Positions 1 through 7,695 of a stretch of DNA of 64,000 nt are shown here, piece after piece. The translations under genes and the position numbers were made by a program. Within the stretch, counting starts at the first letter, position 1; each line of letters starts with the position of its first letter. Origin of the DNA: Candidatus Omnitrophota bacterium (lineage in GTDB: Bacteria > Omnitrophota > Gorgyraeia > Pluralincolimonadales > Pluralincolimonadaceae); NCBI GenBank assembly GCA_041653595.1, contig JBAZFB010000003.1:62001-126000 (forward strand). Direction: 5' to 3'. The notes under the pieces are model-generated. The model had not been told where the DNA came from. It searched no databases and saw only the letters and a program-made list of their open reading frames with translations.

Positions 1-550
1 GGAACTGCCCGAAGCGAGGAAGGCGAGGTTCATCGGCGCGTTAAGCCTGACCGAATATGACGCCGAGGTCCTGACCCAGGATAAAGATACCGCCGATTAT
101 TTCGAGGAATGCGTCAAATTCTATAATAAGCCGAAGATCGTCTCGAACTGGCTTATGGGCGACGTCTCGGGATACCTGAACGCCAAGAATTTATCTGTCA
201 GGGATTCGAAACTTAAGCCGCAGGCGCTTGCCGGCCTTTTGAAAGAGGTTGACTCCGGAAAGATAAGCGGCAAGATGGCGAAAGACATCGTCATCGAGAT
301 GCTCGATACCGGTAAGGACGCGTCCGCCATAATTTCGGAGAAGGGGCTCGCCCAGATCTCCGACACCGGCGAGCTCGAGAAGTCCGCCGAAGAGGCGATA
401 GCGGAGAACGCGAAGACCGCGGAAGATTTCCTGAACGGCAAGGATAACGCGCTCATGTTCCTCGTCGGGCAGGTGATGAAGAAGACCAAAGGGAAGGCCA
501 ATCCCGCGGTCGTGAACAAGATATTAAGGGATAAACTTTCTAAAAAATGA
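1..550 (+). CDS. gatB: Aspartyl/glutamyl-tRNA amidotransferase subunit B, C-terminal part (partial)
   Basis: The reading frame is open from base 2, so the 5' part of the gene lies outside the window. About 182 residues are visible. They run from an ELPEARKARF segment through FYNKPKIVSNWLMGDVSGYLN to the helical tail domain with GNGK-free, lysine-rich ends. This is the linker plus the C-terminal GatB/YqeY domain that grips the tRNA. GatB is the kinase/transamidase subunit of GatCAB, which converts Glu-tRNA(Gln) or Asp-tRNA(Asn) to the amide form in the cytoplasm. No GatC or GatA gene follows, so those partners must be upstream or elsewhere. The family assignment is firm; the catalytic part cannot be checked here. 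Confidence 0.93.
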   Translation, partial: ELPEARKARFIGALSLTEYDAEVLTQDKDTADYFEECVKFYNKPKIVSNWLMGDVSGYLNAKNLSVRDSKLKPQALAGLLKEVDSGKISGKMAKDIVIEMLDTGKDASAIISEKGLAQISDTGELEKSAEEAIAENAKTAEDFLNGKDNALMFLVGQVMKKTKGKANPAVVNKILRDKLSKK

Positions 551-577
551 CATTCTTATTCAAATTGGCATATGTCA

Positions 578-595
578 TGCCCGCGAAAGCGGGCA
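578..595. repeat. Short palindromic repeat with GAAA loop
   Basis: A 7-base-pair perfect stem (TGCCCGC/GCGGGCA) with a GAAA tetraloop sits between gatB and the S41 protease gene. Read through, it encodes MPAKAGTQ on one strand and VPAFAGMT on the other, a hallmark of a REP-like palindrome scattered through many bacterial genomes. No T-run follows, so it is not a convincing intrinsic terminator. Only this copy was noticed in the window. Confidence 0.55.
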
Positions 596-618
596 CACAG
601 TTAACAAAGGAGAATAGG

Positions 619-1959
619 ATGCGTAAGATCAAGTTTGCAGTCTGGCTTTTGGCGGTATTTTTAGCGCTTTCAACTTTCCTTTCCGCGGCGTCGACGGATA
701 CTGCCAAGGAACAGGCGTCGCAAAAGGCCCCGCCTGTGGCGGGAAAGACCCAGACCGCCCCGGCGGTCAAGGCCGCGCCCGATAAGGAAGAGGACATTTA
801 TAAACAACTCGAGCTCTTCTCCGACACACTTTCTATCGTCCGCTCCGAATATGTCGATGACGTCAAGACGAAGACCCTGATATACGGGGCGCTCAAGGGC
901 ATGGTCCAGTCGCTCGACAAATTCAGCGAATTCATGGACCCGGAGTCTTATGCCGAGATGAAGGTCGAGACCGAGGGGGAATTCGGCGGGATCGGCATCG
1001 AGATAGCCATCAAGGACGACCTGCTTACGGTCATCGCGCCGATAGACGATACCCCGGCTTTCAAGGCGGGAGTAAAGTCCGGCGACAGGATAGTGAAGAT
1101 AGATAAAGACATAACGCGCGGCATCACCCTGGTCGAGGCGGTGAAAAAGCTCCGCGGAAAACCCGGGACGCCCGTCACGATAACGGTCCTGCGCGAGAGC
1201 GAGAGCAAGGTCCTCGATTTCTCGATAACAAGGGATACCATCAAGGTGAAGTCGATAAAGAACCCGAGGATACTGGAAGACAAGATAGGATACATCAAGC
1301 TCAGCATATTCCAGGAGCGTTCGGCCAGGGACCTCGAGGACGCGCTGGTCGAACTCGAGAAACAGGGGATGGACAGCCTTATCCTTGACCTGAGGAACGA
1401 CCCGGGCGGGCTTTTAAATGTCGCCGCCGAGGTCTCGGGCAAATTCCTCCCGGCCGGAGAGATGATAGTATATACCAAGGGCCGCAATAACAAGCAGGAG
1501 ATGGAGTTCCGCGCGAAAAATAAAAAGCCCAGGACCGATTACCCGATGGTAGTGCTCGTCGACCAGGGTTCTGCCTCCGGTTCGGAGATAGTCGCCGGGG
1601 CTTTACAGGACCACAAGCGCGCCGTATTGGTGGGGATGAAGACTTTCGGAAAAGGATCGGTCCAGACCGTCATACCGCTTACCGACGGCTCGGCTATACG
1701 GCTTACCACGAGCAAATATTATACGCCTAACGGCCGTTCCATCCACGGACAGGGCATCATACCCGATATAGTTGTGGAATTTAAGCCGGTCAAGAAGGAG
1801 ACCGCTCCTAAGGAGGATCCCGACGAGGTCTTCGAGAAACTTGAGGAAAAGCCCGGGAAGCCTTCGGAGAAGAAAGAGGTATATGACAACCAGCTCCAGA
1901 CCGCAGTGGACGCGATAAAGACGATGAGGATATACAAGTCCTCCGTCGTTAAAAAATGA
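619..1959 (+). CDS. S41 family carboxyl-terminal processing protease (CtpA/Prc type)
   Basis: This exported serine protease of 446 residues cleaves C-terminal tails of envelope proteins. The chosen ATG at 619 has an AAAGGAG site 6 bases upstream and starts a clear signal peptide (MRKIKFAVWLLAVFLALSTF). An in-frame ATG at 547 would only read through the palindromic repeat. After a short linker come the N-terminal helical part, a PDZ domain at about residues 105-190 (GGIGIEI, IDDTPAFKAGVKSGDRI) and the catalytic core. The Ser-Lys dyad is visible as Ser320 in GSASGSEI and Lys345 in TFGKGSVQ. The C-terminal 50 residues are charged and low in complexity. The gene overlaps the next one by four bases (ATGA), so the two are probably co-translated. 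Confidence 0.93.
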   Translation: MRKIKFAVWLLAVFLALSTFLSAASTDTAKEQASQKAPPVAGKTQTAPAVKAAPDKEEDIYKQLELFSDTLSIVRSEYVDDVKTKTLIYGALKGMVQSLDKFSEFMDPESYAEMKVETEGEFGGIGIEIAIKDDLLTVIAPIDDTPAFKAGVKSGDRIVKIDKDITRGITLVEAVKKLRGKPGTPVTITVLRESESKVLDFSITRDTIKVKSIKNPRILEDKIGYIKLSIFQERSARDLEDALVELEKQGMDSLILDLRNDPGGLLNVAAEVSGKFLPAGEMIVYTKGRNNKQEMEFRAKNKKPRTDYPMVVLVDQGSASGSEIVAGALQDHKRAVLVGMKTFGKGSVQTVIPLTDGSAIRLTTSKYYTPNGRSIHGQGIIPDIVVEFKPVKKETAPKEDPDEVFEKLEEKPGKPSEKKEVYDNQLQTAVDAIKTMRIYKSSVVKK

Positions 1960-3137
1960 GCAGGATAAACATCCGCAATATTATAGTTGTCATAGCGGCG
2001 GTTATCTGCGCTGTCTTCCTGTTCAATGCCGCGAAGGACCTTTTCCAAGACAGGACGCTTGACCGCATCCTGTCCGCCGAACTCGCCGCCGGGAAGGTCT
2101 CCAGCAAGGACATGGTCGGTAAAGTAAAGCATGTCTACCTCGAAAAGAGATATTGGGTCCCGGATTATTTTTCCTTCGATGATTTCGAAAGGCGTCTCGG
2201 AAAGTCGCTCGACAAGGCCGGGTTTAAGTTACTGCCGGTCTCGAAGACGGTAAAGGAAAGCGCGCTAAAAGCCGCAGTCCCCGGAGGGAGCAAAGCCCCT
2301 GAGGGGGCCAAGAAAGAATTCAGGGAAGAGGCGTCTTTCCTGATCGCGGAACGCCCGTCGAGCAACCCCGTATTCCGCCTGACGCTTATCCGCAGGATCC
2401 CGGCCATCCCGGCGCCGCCGGCTCCGAAACCCCCGGTTATCCCGGCGCCCCCTGAAGTAAAACCGTCCCCGGTAACTCCGCGTCCGAAGCTGGCTATAGT
2501 GCTGGACGACTGGGGATACAACACGAAAAATCTCGACGCTCTCCTGCAGTTGGACATGCCTCTGACGGTTTCGGTCCTGCCCGACCTGCCGTATTCGACG
2601 CTCATCGCGCAAAAAGCGGAAGAGCGCGGTTTTGAGGTGATCCTGCACATGCCCATGGAACCTAAGGCCAAGATGAGGCTTGAGCTGACGACGCTTCGCA
2701 CCGACATGAGCGAAAAAGAGATCCAGGCCGGGTTTTCCAAGGCCCTGCAGACAGTCCCCGGCGCGGCCGGGGTCAATAATCACGAGGGATCCAAGGCTAC
2801 CGAGGACCGCAGGTTCATGAGGGTAGTGTTCGGCGAACTGAAGAAGAATAACATGTTTTTCCTCGACAGCCTCGTCACGAACTATTCCGCTTGCGAGCGG
2901 GTCGCGAGAGAGACCGGCGTTAGGTTCGTCAAGAGGTCGGTATTCCTCGATAATGAGAGCGATCCCGCCTACATAAAAAAGCAGTTCGAAAAGGCGATGG
3001 CCCTCGCGATAAAGAGCGGCGGCGCGGTAGCGATCGGGCACGACCGCCCTAACACCATAGCCGTTCTGAAAGAGATGGTCCCGATCATCGCGAGCAAGGG
3101 CATAGAGATGGTATACGTATCGAATTTGGCGAGGTAA
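1956..3137 (+). CDS. Divergent polysaccharide deacetylase family protein (YibQ/DUF610)
   Basis: This protein of 393 residues has one N-terminal membrane segment (residues 6-24), a linker, and a proline-rich hinge at about 148-175 built of PAPPAP-like repeats. The NodB-like divergent polysaccharide deacetylase domain follows. The domain starts at KLAIVLDDWGYN (about residue 178) and continues with VSVLPDLPYS, FEVILHMPMEP, NNHEGSKATED and AIGHDRPNT, the usual conserved blocks. Members of this family sit next to S41 proteases and peptidoglycan hydrolases in many bacteria, exactly as here. The job is presumably periplasmic cell-wall remodelling, but the true substrate of the divergent group is unknown. 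Its start overlaps the protease stop by four bases. Confidence 0.85.
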   Translation: MSRINIRNIIVVIAAVICAVFLFNAAKDLFQDRTLDRILSAELAAGKVSSKDMVGKVKHVYLEKRYWVPDYFSFDDFERRLGKSLDKAGFKLLPVSKTVKESALKAAVPGGSKAPEGAKKEFREEASFLIAERPSSNPVFRLTLIRRIPAIPAPPAPKPPVIPAPPEVKPSPVTPRPKLAIVLDDWGYNTKNLDALLQLDMPLTVSVLPDLPYSTLIAQKAEERGFEVILHMPMEPKAKMRLELTTLRTDMSEKEIQAGFSKALQTVPGAAGVNNHEGSKATEDRRFMRVVFGELKKNNMFFLDSLVTNYSACERVARETGVRFVKRSVFLDNESDPAYIKKQFEKAMALAIKSGGAVAIGHDRPNTIAVLKEMVPIIASKGIEMVYVSNLAR

Positions 3138-3142
3138 GGATA

Positions 3143-4138
3143 ATGCTTGTCCTCGGCATCGAGACATCTTGCGATGAGACGGGTGCCGGCGTGGTAAAGG
3201 ACGGCAACGAAGTGCTCTCCGACGCGGTAGCTTCTTCTCTCGAATTCCATAAGAGATACGGCGGTGTAGTCCCGGAGATAGCCACGCGCTACCATCTGGA
3301 AGTCATTGATTATGTGGTGAAGGATTCGCTCAGATCGGCCGGAAAAACGTTAAATGATATCGATCTCGTCGCGGTGACGCAGGGACCGGGACTGGTGGGC
3401 GCGCTCCTTGTCGGGATATCGTTCGCCAAATCCCTCGGTTATTCCCTCGGCATACCGGTCGTGGGCGTAAACCATCTCTGGGCGCATATCTACTCAGGGC
3501 TCATCGGCCGTACCAAGGTCAAATTTCCGATCATGGGCCTTGTCGTTTCCGGAGGCCATACCAGCCTCGTCCTTTGCGAAGATATAGGAAAATTCAGGTT
3601 GCTCGGCCAGACGAGGGACGACGCGGTAGGCGAGGCGTTCGACAAGGTCGCAAAGATACTCGGGCTTGGTTATCCGGGCGGGCCGGCGATCGAAAAGGCG
3701 GCGCTCCGCGGCGACCCGGACGCGGTCAGGTTTACTTACCCATATATGGGCGATGATTCATACGATTTTAGTTTCAGCGGGATGAAAACTGCGGTATTAT
3801 ATCATGTGAAGGGCCGGAAGCTTACCGCTGCAATGAAAGCGGATATCGCGGCGAGTTTCCAGAAGGCCGCTGTCGGAGCGATCGTCGAAAAAGCCGTATC
3901 GGCCTGCGCGGCAAAAAAGATAGGCTGCCTGGTCGTAGGCGGAGGCGTGAGCGCCAACAGGATATTAAGGGACGAGCTTACCGGCGCCGGCGAAAGGAAC
4001 GGGATAGAAGTCATATTCCCGCCGATGCGGCTTTCGCTCGATAACGGCGCGATGATCGCCTCAACGGGTTACCTTTTATTCAAGAACGGGAAGAGGTCGG
4101 GACTGTCCCTGACCGCCGAACCGGATCTCGGCATCTAG
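3143..4138 (+). CDS. tsaD: tRNA N6-adenosine threonylcarbamoyltransferase TsaD
   Basis: TsaD transfers the threonylcarbamoyl group from TC-AMP to A37 of ANN-decoding tRNAs, working with TsaB and TsaE. The 331-residue length is normal. The ASKHA-fold signatures are visible: GIETSCDETGAGVV at the N-terminus, the metal ligands His111 and His115 (HLWAH), VSGGHTSLVL, and VGGGVSANRILR near the C-terminus. An AAGGA site lies just before the ATG. TsaB and TsaE are not in the window. The gene is five bases downstream of the deacetylase gene and reads in the same direction as the MgtC gene that follows. Confidence 0.96.
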   Translation: MLVLGIETSCDETGAGVVKDGNEVLSDAVASSLEFHKRYGGVVPEIATRYHLEVIDYVVKDSLRSAGKTLNDIDLVAVTQGPGLVGALLVGISFAKSLGYSLGIPVVGVNHLWAHIYSGLIGRTKVKFPIMGLVVSGGHTSLVLCEDIGKFRLLGQTRDDAVGEAFDKVAKILGLGYPGGPAIEKAALRGDPDAVRFTYPYMGDDSYDFSFSGMKTAVLYHVKGRKLTAAMKADIAASFQKAAVGAIVEKAVSACAAKKIGCLVVGGGVSANRILRDELTGAGERNGIEVIFPPMRLSLDNGAMIASTGYLLFKNGKRSGLSLTAEPDLGI

Positions 4139-4150
4139 AAGGAGAGAGCG

Positions 4151-4834
4151 ATGGGACTCAGCGAATACGACATGATAATCAGGCTGTGCCTGGCCGCGAT
4201 ATTAAGCGGGTTTATAGGATACGAGCGCGAGGTCCACGGGAGGTTGGCCGGCCTGAGGACACATATCCTCGTAGGTATCGGCTCGACCCTCATAATGCTT
4301 ACCTCGATGCATATATTCGATATATACAGGGGAGTGGCGACCCCTGACCCTGCCCGCATCGCGGCGCAGGTCGTTAGCGGTATAGGTTTTCTCGGAGCCG
4401 GCACGATAATAAGGTTCAAGGCCTCGGTCCGCGGCCTTACTACCGCGGCAAGCCTCTGGACCGTCGCGGGCCTCGGCCTCGCGGTCGGCGCAGGCTTATT
4501 TATAGCGGCTACCGTTACGACGATCCTGGCGTTATCGGCCCTTTTCTTCCTCAACAGGCTGGAGAGGGTAATGATAAGGAGGGATTGGTATAAGTCCCTC
4601 GAGATAGACACAAAGGCCGGCGCCTCGCAGCTCCAGGAGATACGGTCGGTCCTTTCCGAGTATGACGCGGAGATAAAAGATTTCGACGTGAAAAGATCCT
4701 CGTCTTCCGAGGACCTCATCATAAAGATCAATGTCAAGCTTTTGACCAACGAATTCGATAGCGAGATATTGTCCAAGATCCGCGAACTGGACGGGGTCAA
4801 GAGAGCGGGTTGGTCGTCGTCGGTCGATTCATAA
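4151..4834 (+). CDS. MgtC/SapB family membrane protein
   Basis: This inner-membrane protein of 227 residues has four to five hydrophobic segments in the first 140 residues and a soluble tail. The signatures are GFIGYEREVHGRLAGLRTH, GIGFLGAGTIIR and VRGLTTAASLWTVAGLG, typical of the MgtC/SapB core. The tail (about 145-227) resembles the regulatory ACT-like domain of longer family members. MgtC proteins modulate ATP synthase or magnesium homeostasis in pathogens, but most members are uncharacterised. A GGAGAG site precedes the ATG. There is no magnesium transporter next door, so context does not refine the role. Confidence 0.88.
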   Translation: MGLSEYDMIIRLCLAAILSGFIGYEREVHGRLAGLRTHILVGIGSTLIMLTSMHIFDIYRGVATPDPARIAAQVVSGIGFLGAGTIIRFKASVRGLTTAASLWTVAGLGLAVGAGLFIAATVTTILALSALFFLNRLERVMIRRDWYKSLEIDTKAGASQLQEIRSVLSEYDAEIKDFDVKRSSSSEDLIIKINVKLLTNEFDSEILSKIRELDGVKRAGWSSSVDS

Positions 4835-4858
4835 AAGCACGAGAGGGGGTGTGTCAAG

Positions 4859-5392
4859 ATGCTCGGCAAAGGAAGGAAAGTGGAAGAGAAGGTATTGGAT
4901 GTCGATGCCAGCATGCAGGGAACGATGTCTTTCAAGGACCCGGTGAATCTGCAGATAAACGGGAGGTTTGAAGGCACGCTTGACACCAAGGGGACGCTTA
5001 CTATAGGGGAGAAGGCGTTCGTGAGCGCGAACATCGTCGGAGACGAAATAACTATTGCGGGAAAAGTGACCGGCGAAGTGGTCGCGAAAAAATCCCTGAA
5101 GCTCATCTCCCCGGCGCGCGTCGACGGGAACATAAAGACGCCGCTGCTGGAGATAAGCAAGGGGGCCGTCCTGAACGGGAATTGCCAGATGGTCTCCGGA
5201 GGAAGGGCCTCGTCGCAGGCCGCGGCCGAACTGATGGAAGTGGAAGAGGTCGCCAGGTATCTCGAGGTCGATTCATCGGTGGTCAGGGATTGGGCGGTCA
5301 GCGGGAAGCTGCCCGCGATAAGGGAAGGTGACAGGCTGCATTTTGATAAAGCCAAGATAGATGAGTGGATCGCATCGGAACGAATTAAATAA
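4859..5392 (+). CDS. Bactofilin with C-terminal excisionase-type helix-turn-helix domain
   Basis: Residues 1-115 form a bactofilin (polymer-forming cytoskeletal) domain, with the repeating beta-helix pattern seen in VNLQINGRFEGTLDTKGTL, AFVSANIVGDEITIAGKV and SPARVDGNIKTPLLEI. Bactofilins self-assemble into filaments on the inner face of the membrane and position cell-wall enzymes. After a short alanine-rich linker, residues 123-177 form a MerR/excisionase-like winged helix-turn-helix (LMEVEEVARYLEVDSSVV ... DWAVSGKLPAIREGDRLHF ... IDEWIAS). Most bactofilins lack such a domain. The next gene starts inside this one and carries the same kind of domain, which suggests duplication or a partner. 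Whether the domain binds DNA or protein is unknown. Confidence 0.85.
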   Translation: MLGKGRKVEEKVLDVDASMQGTMSFKDPVNLQINGRFEGTLDTKGTLTIGEKAFVSANIVGDEITIAGKVTGEVVAKKSLKLISPARVDGNIKTPLLEISKGAVLNGNCQMVSGGRASSQAAAELMEVEEVARYLEVDSSVVRDWAVSGKLPAIREGDRLHFDKAKIDEWIASERIK

Positions 5393-5756
5393 GGCATTCG
5401 ACGCTCCGGCCGAAAAGGAGAAGCTTATAAGCCTCCATGACGCCGCGGATATCCTCGAGTTGAGCGAGGAGGAGCTGCGGCGTTTCGTCGCCGAAGGGAA
5501 GATCCCCGCTTACAGGATCGGCGGCGAATACCTGAGGTTCAGGAAGAGCCAGGTCGAGGCCTTGCGCAGCAGGATACGCATACTGAAGCACCAGTCGGTC
5601 CCGATACTCGACATCAGGCCGGCGCAGAGGGAAGAGAAGAAGGCCGGGTACTCGATATTCGACAGGATAAGGGATTTCGTATATTTTAACGATTTCTATA
5701 TCCTCGCGTTCATTTTGATCGTCCTTTTAGTGGCGTTCATTCTCCTGAGAAGATAG
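5361..5756 (+). CDS. Membrane-anchored excisionase-type helix-turn-helix protein
   Basis: This small protein of 131 residues has an excisionase/MerR-like helix-turn-helix at about residues 22-72 (LISLHDAADILELSEEELRR ... GKIPAYRIGGEYLRFRKSQV). A linker follows, then one C-terminal transmembrane helix (FYILAFILIVLLVAFIL). The ATG lies 32 bases inside the bactofilin gene. No later ATG exists in this frame before the domain, so translational coupling is likely. The topology puts the domain in the cytoplasm and tethers it to the inner membrane. I infer a partner role with the upstream bactofilin; no known function is recognised. A phage origin is unlikely, as nothing else viral is nearby. Confidence 0.72.
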   Translation: MSGSHRNELNKAFDAPAEKEKLISLHDAADILELSEEELRRFVAEGKIPAYRIGGEYLRFRKSQVEALRSRIRILKHQSVPILDIRPAQREEKKAGYSIFDRIRDFVYFNDFYILAFILIVLLVAFILLRR

Positions 5757-5761
5757 ACATC

Positions 5762-6511
5762 ATGGATTATTCCAGGCGTTCGATAAAAAAAGTACTCTCT
5801 CATCTTAAGGACGGCAGGATCTCCCAGGGGGCGGCTTTCAAGAAGTTCGAGCATTTTCCTTTCCACGACATGGGTTTTGCCAAGATAGATTTCCACCGCG
5901 CCATCCGCAAGGGTTTCCCCGAAGTCATATTCGCGCCCGGCAAGAAAGACCGCGATATCGCCGAGATAGCGAAGCGCATCATCGCCAGCGGGAATACGCT
6001 CCTTATCACCAAGGCCTCACCGGAATTATACGGGTATCTTCGTATCTCCATACCCGTCCTGAAGTTCAACGAGGACGCGAGGATGATATATTTTGCGAAA
6101 AAAAAGCCGCGGCTCAAAAAGAGCGAGGTGCTTATCGTGACCGCCGGCACATCGGATATTCCTGTCGCCGAGGAGGCGGCGTTGACGCTTGAACTCCTCG
6201 GGAACCGCGTTGGAAGGCTTTACGATGTCGGGGTCGCGGGCATACACAGGGTGGTCGGCAACATCCCGCTCCTGAAGAAGGCGAAGGTCATAATAGTCGT
6301 AGCCGGGATGGAGGGGGCGCTGGCCTCGATAGTCGGCGGGCTTGTCGCCTGCCCGGTCATAGCCGTGCCGACGTCGGTGGGATACGGCGCTTCGTTCGGA
6401 GGGCTCTCGCCGCTTTTGACAATGCTTAACTCATGCGCGCCGGGGGTGTGCGTAATGAACATAGATAACGGTTTCGGCGCCGGATATTTCGCGGGGCTTA
6501 TAAATAAATGA
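5762..6511 (+). CDS. larB: Nickel-pincer cofactor biosynthesis protein LarB
   Basis: LarB carboxylates and hydrolyses nicotinic acid adenine dinucleotide to give P2CMN, the first step toward the nickel-pincer nucleotide. The 249-residue length is normal. The N-terminal part (SHLKDGRISQGAAF, DFHRAIRKGFPEVIFAPGK) is LarB-specific. The C-terminal half is PurE-like: TAGTSDIPVAEEAALTLELL, LYDVGVAGIHRV, VVAGMEGALASIVGGLVACP and VPTSVGYGASFGG. It overlaps larC by four bases (ATGA), so the two are co-translated. LarE, needed for the sulfur steps, is encoded 50 kb downstream at 58042. Confidence 0.94.
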   Translation: MDYSRRSIKKVLSHLKDGRISQGAAFKKFEHFPFHDMGFAKIDFHRAIRKGFPEVIFAPGKKDRDIAEIAKRIIASGNTLLITKASPELYGYLRISIPVLKFNEDARMIYFAKKKPRLKKSEVLIVTAGTSDIPVAEEAALTLELLGNRVGRLYDVGVAGIHRVVGNIPLLKKAKVIIVVAGMEGALASIVGGLVACPVIAVPTSVGYGASFGGLSPLLTMLNSCAPGVCVMNIDNGFGAGYFAGLINK

Positions 6512-7695
6512 CCCATCCCAAAAAAATATTATACCTTGATTGCCCGAGCGGGATAAGCGGCGATATGTTCCTGGGATCGCTCATAGATTGCGGCCTCGAT
6601 ATCAGGCGCCTCGCCTCGCAGCTGCGCAAGATGAAGATAGGCGTATATAAATTGGCCGCGCGCAAAGTCTCGCGCGCCGGCGTATCAGGCGTCAAATTCG
6701 ACGTCATATATAAAAAGCACCACGGGCACGAGCATACCGACGACAAGACATTCAAGGGCATCGTGAAGGCGATAAGGTCATCGGGCCTGTCGACCCGGGT
6801 CAAGGAAATGTCAGCCGCCGTTTTCACCAACCTCGCGAAAGCGGAGAGCAGGGCCCACGGGATCCCGGTTGAGAAAGTGCATTTCCACGAGGTCGGAGAT
6901 ATAGATTCCGTCGTGGATATAGTCGGCGCCTGCGTCGCTCTGGAGGAGATGGAAATAGATGAGGTCTATTCTTCACGCCTCACTATCGCCGCTCCCGCTC
7001 CCGCGACCGCTTACCTGTTGCAGGGGATAGATATCTCCGTCGCCGGCGCGCCTTTTGAATTGGCCACACCCACAGGCGCCGCGCTCCTTAAGACATTTTC
7101 AAGATCGCAGATCGATATACCGGCAATGAAAGTCCTCCGGGCCGGGTTCGGCGCCGGAAGCCGTGAGATCCCGGACAGGCCGAACCTGCTCAAGGCGATA
7201 ATAGGCGAGAGAAGGACAAACGGCGACGCGGATGTCGTCACGGTATTGGAGACCAACATCGATGATATGAACCCCCAGGTCTACGGGCATCTTATCGACA
7301 GGCTCTTTGAGGCGGGGGCGCTGGATGTTTATATCACGCCCGCGATAATGAAAAAATCGCGGCCCGCCTGCGTATTGACGGTCCTCTCCGGGCCCTCGAC
7401 GGCCGGGGATCTCTCAGGGATCATCTTCGAAGAGACGTCCACATTCGGCATCAGGCGGCATAACGCCGAACGGCTGAAACTTGAACGTAAAATAGTTGAA
7501 GTAAAGACAAAATATGGTAATATAAAGGTGAAGGCGGGCTTCTACAAGAACTCGCTTAATATCTGTTCTCCGGAATACGAAGATTGCAAAAGGATCGCGC
7601 GGCTCAAAAAGGTTCCTTTTTCGGCCGTCAGGCGCGAGGCCGAGGCCGCAGCGAGCAGGAAGATAAAAGGGGAGAAGCGGGGATTTGCTAAATAA
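6508..7695 (+). CDS. larC: Nickel insertion protein LarC
   Basis: LarC is the CTP-dependent nickel cyclometallase that inserts Ni into the pincer nucleotide. It is a single 395-residue reading frame. In Lactobacillus the protein is made as LarC1/LarC2 through a frameshift; here no frameshift is needed. Signatures include DCPSGISGDMFLGSLID at the N-terminus, KVHFHEVGDIDSVVDIVGA, TPTGAALLK and TNIDDMNPQVYGHL. The C-terminal segment (EETSTFGIRRHNAERLKL onward) corresponds to LarC2. It overlaps the following ATPase gene by 11 bases. No lactate racemase-type LarA is in the window, so the enzyme that uses the cofactor is not identified. Confidence 0.94.
   Translation: MTHPKKILYLDCPSGISGDMFLGSLIDCGLDIRRLASQLRKMKIGVYKLAARKVSRAGVSGVKFDVIYKKHHGHEHTDDKTFKGIVKAIRSSGLSTRVKEMSAAVFTNLAKAESRAHGIPVEKVHFHEVGDIDSVVDIVGACVALEEMEIDEVYSSRLTIAAPAPATAYLLQGIDISVAGAPFELATPTGAALLKTFSRSQIDIPAMKVLRAGFGAGSREIPDRPNLLKAIIGERRTNGDADVVTVLETNIDDMNPQVYGHLIDRLFEAGALDVYITPAIMKKSRPACVLTVLSGPSTAGDLSGIIFEETSTFGIRRHNAERLKLERKIVEVKTKYGNIKVKAGFYKNSLNICSPEYEDCKRIARLKKVPFSAVRREAEAAASRKIKGEKRGFAK

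Noticed and set aside
4859..5756. Phage or integrative element suggested by two excisionase-type domains
   Set aside because: No integrase, att-like repeat or other mobile gene is nearby. One domain is fused to a bactofilin and the other to a membrane anchor.
7496..7523. TTGAAG-N16-TAATAT inside larC as a promoter for the ATPase genes
   Set aside because: The AT-rich stretch encodes a lysine-rich segment (KIVEVKTKYGNIKV), so the boxes are likely chance. Neither is close to consensus.
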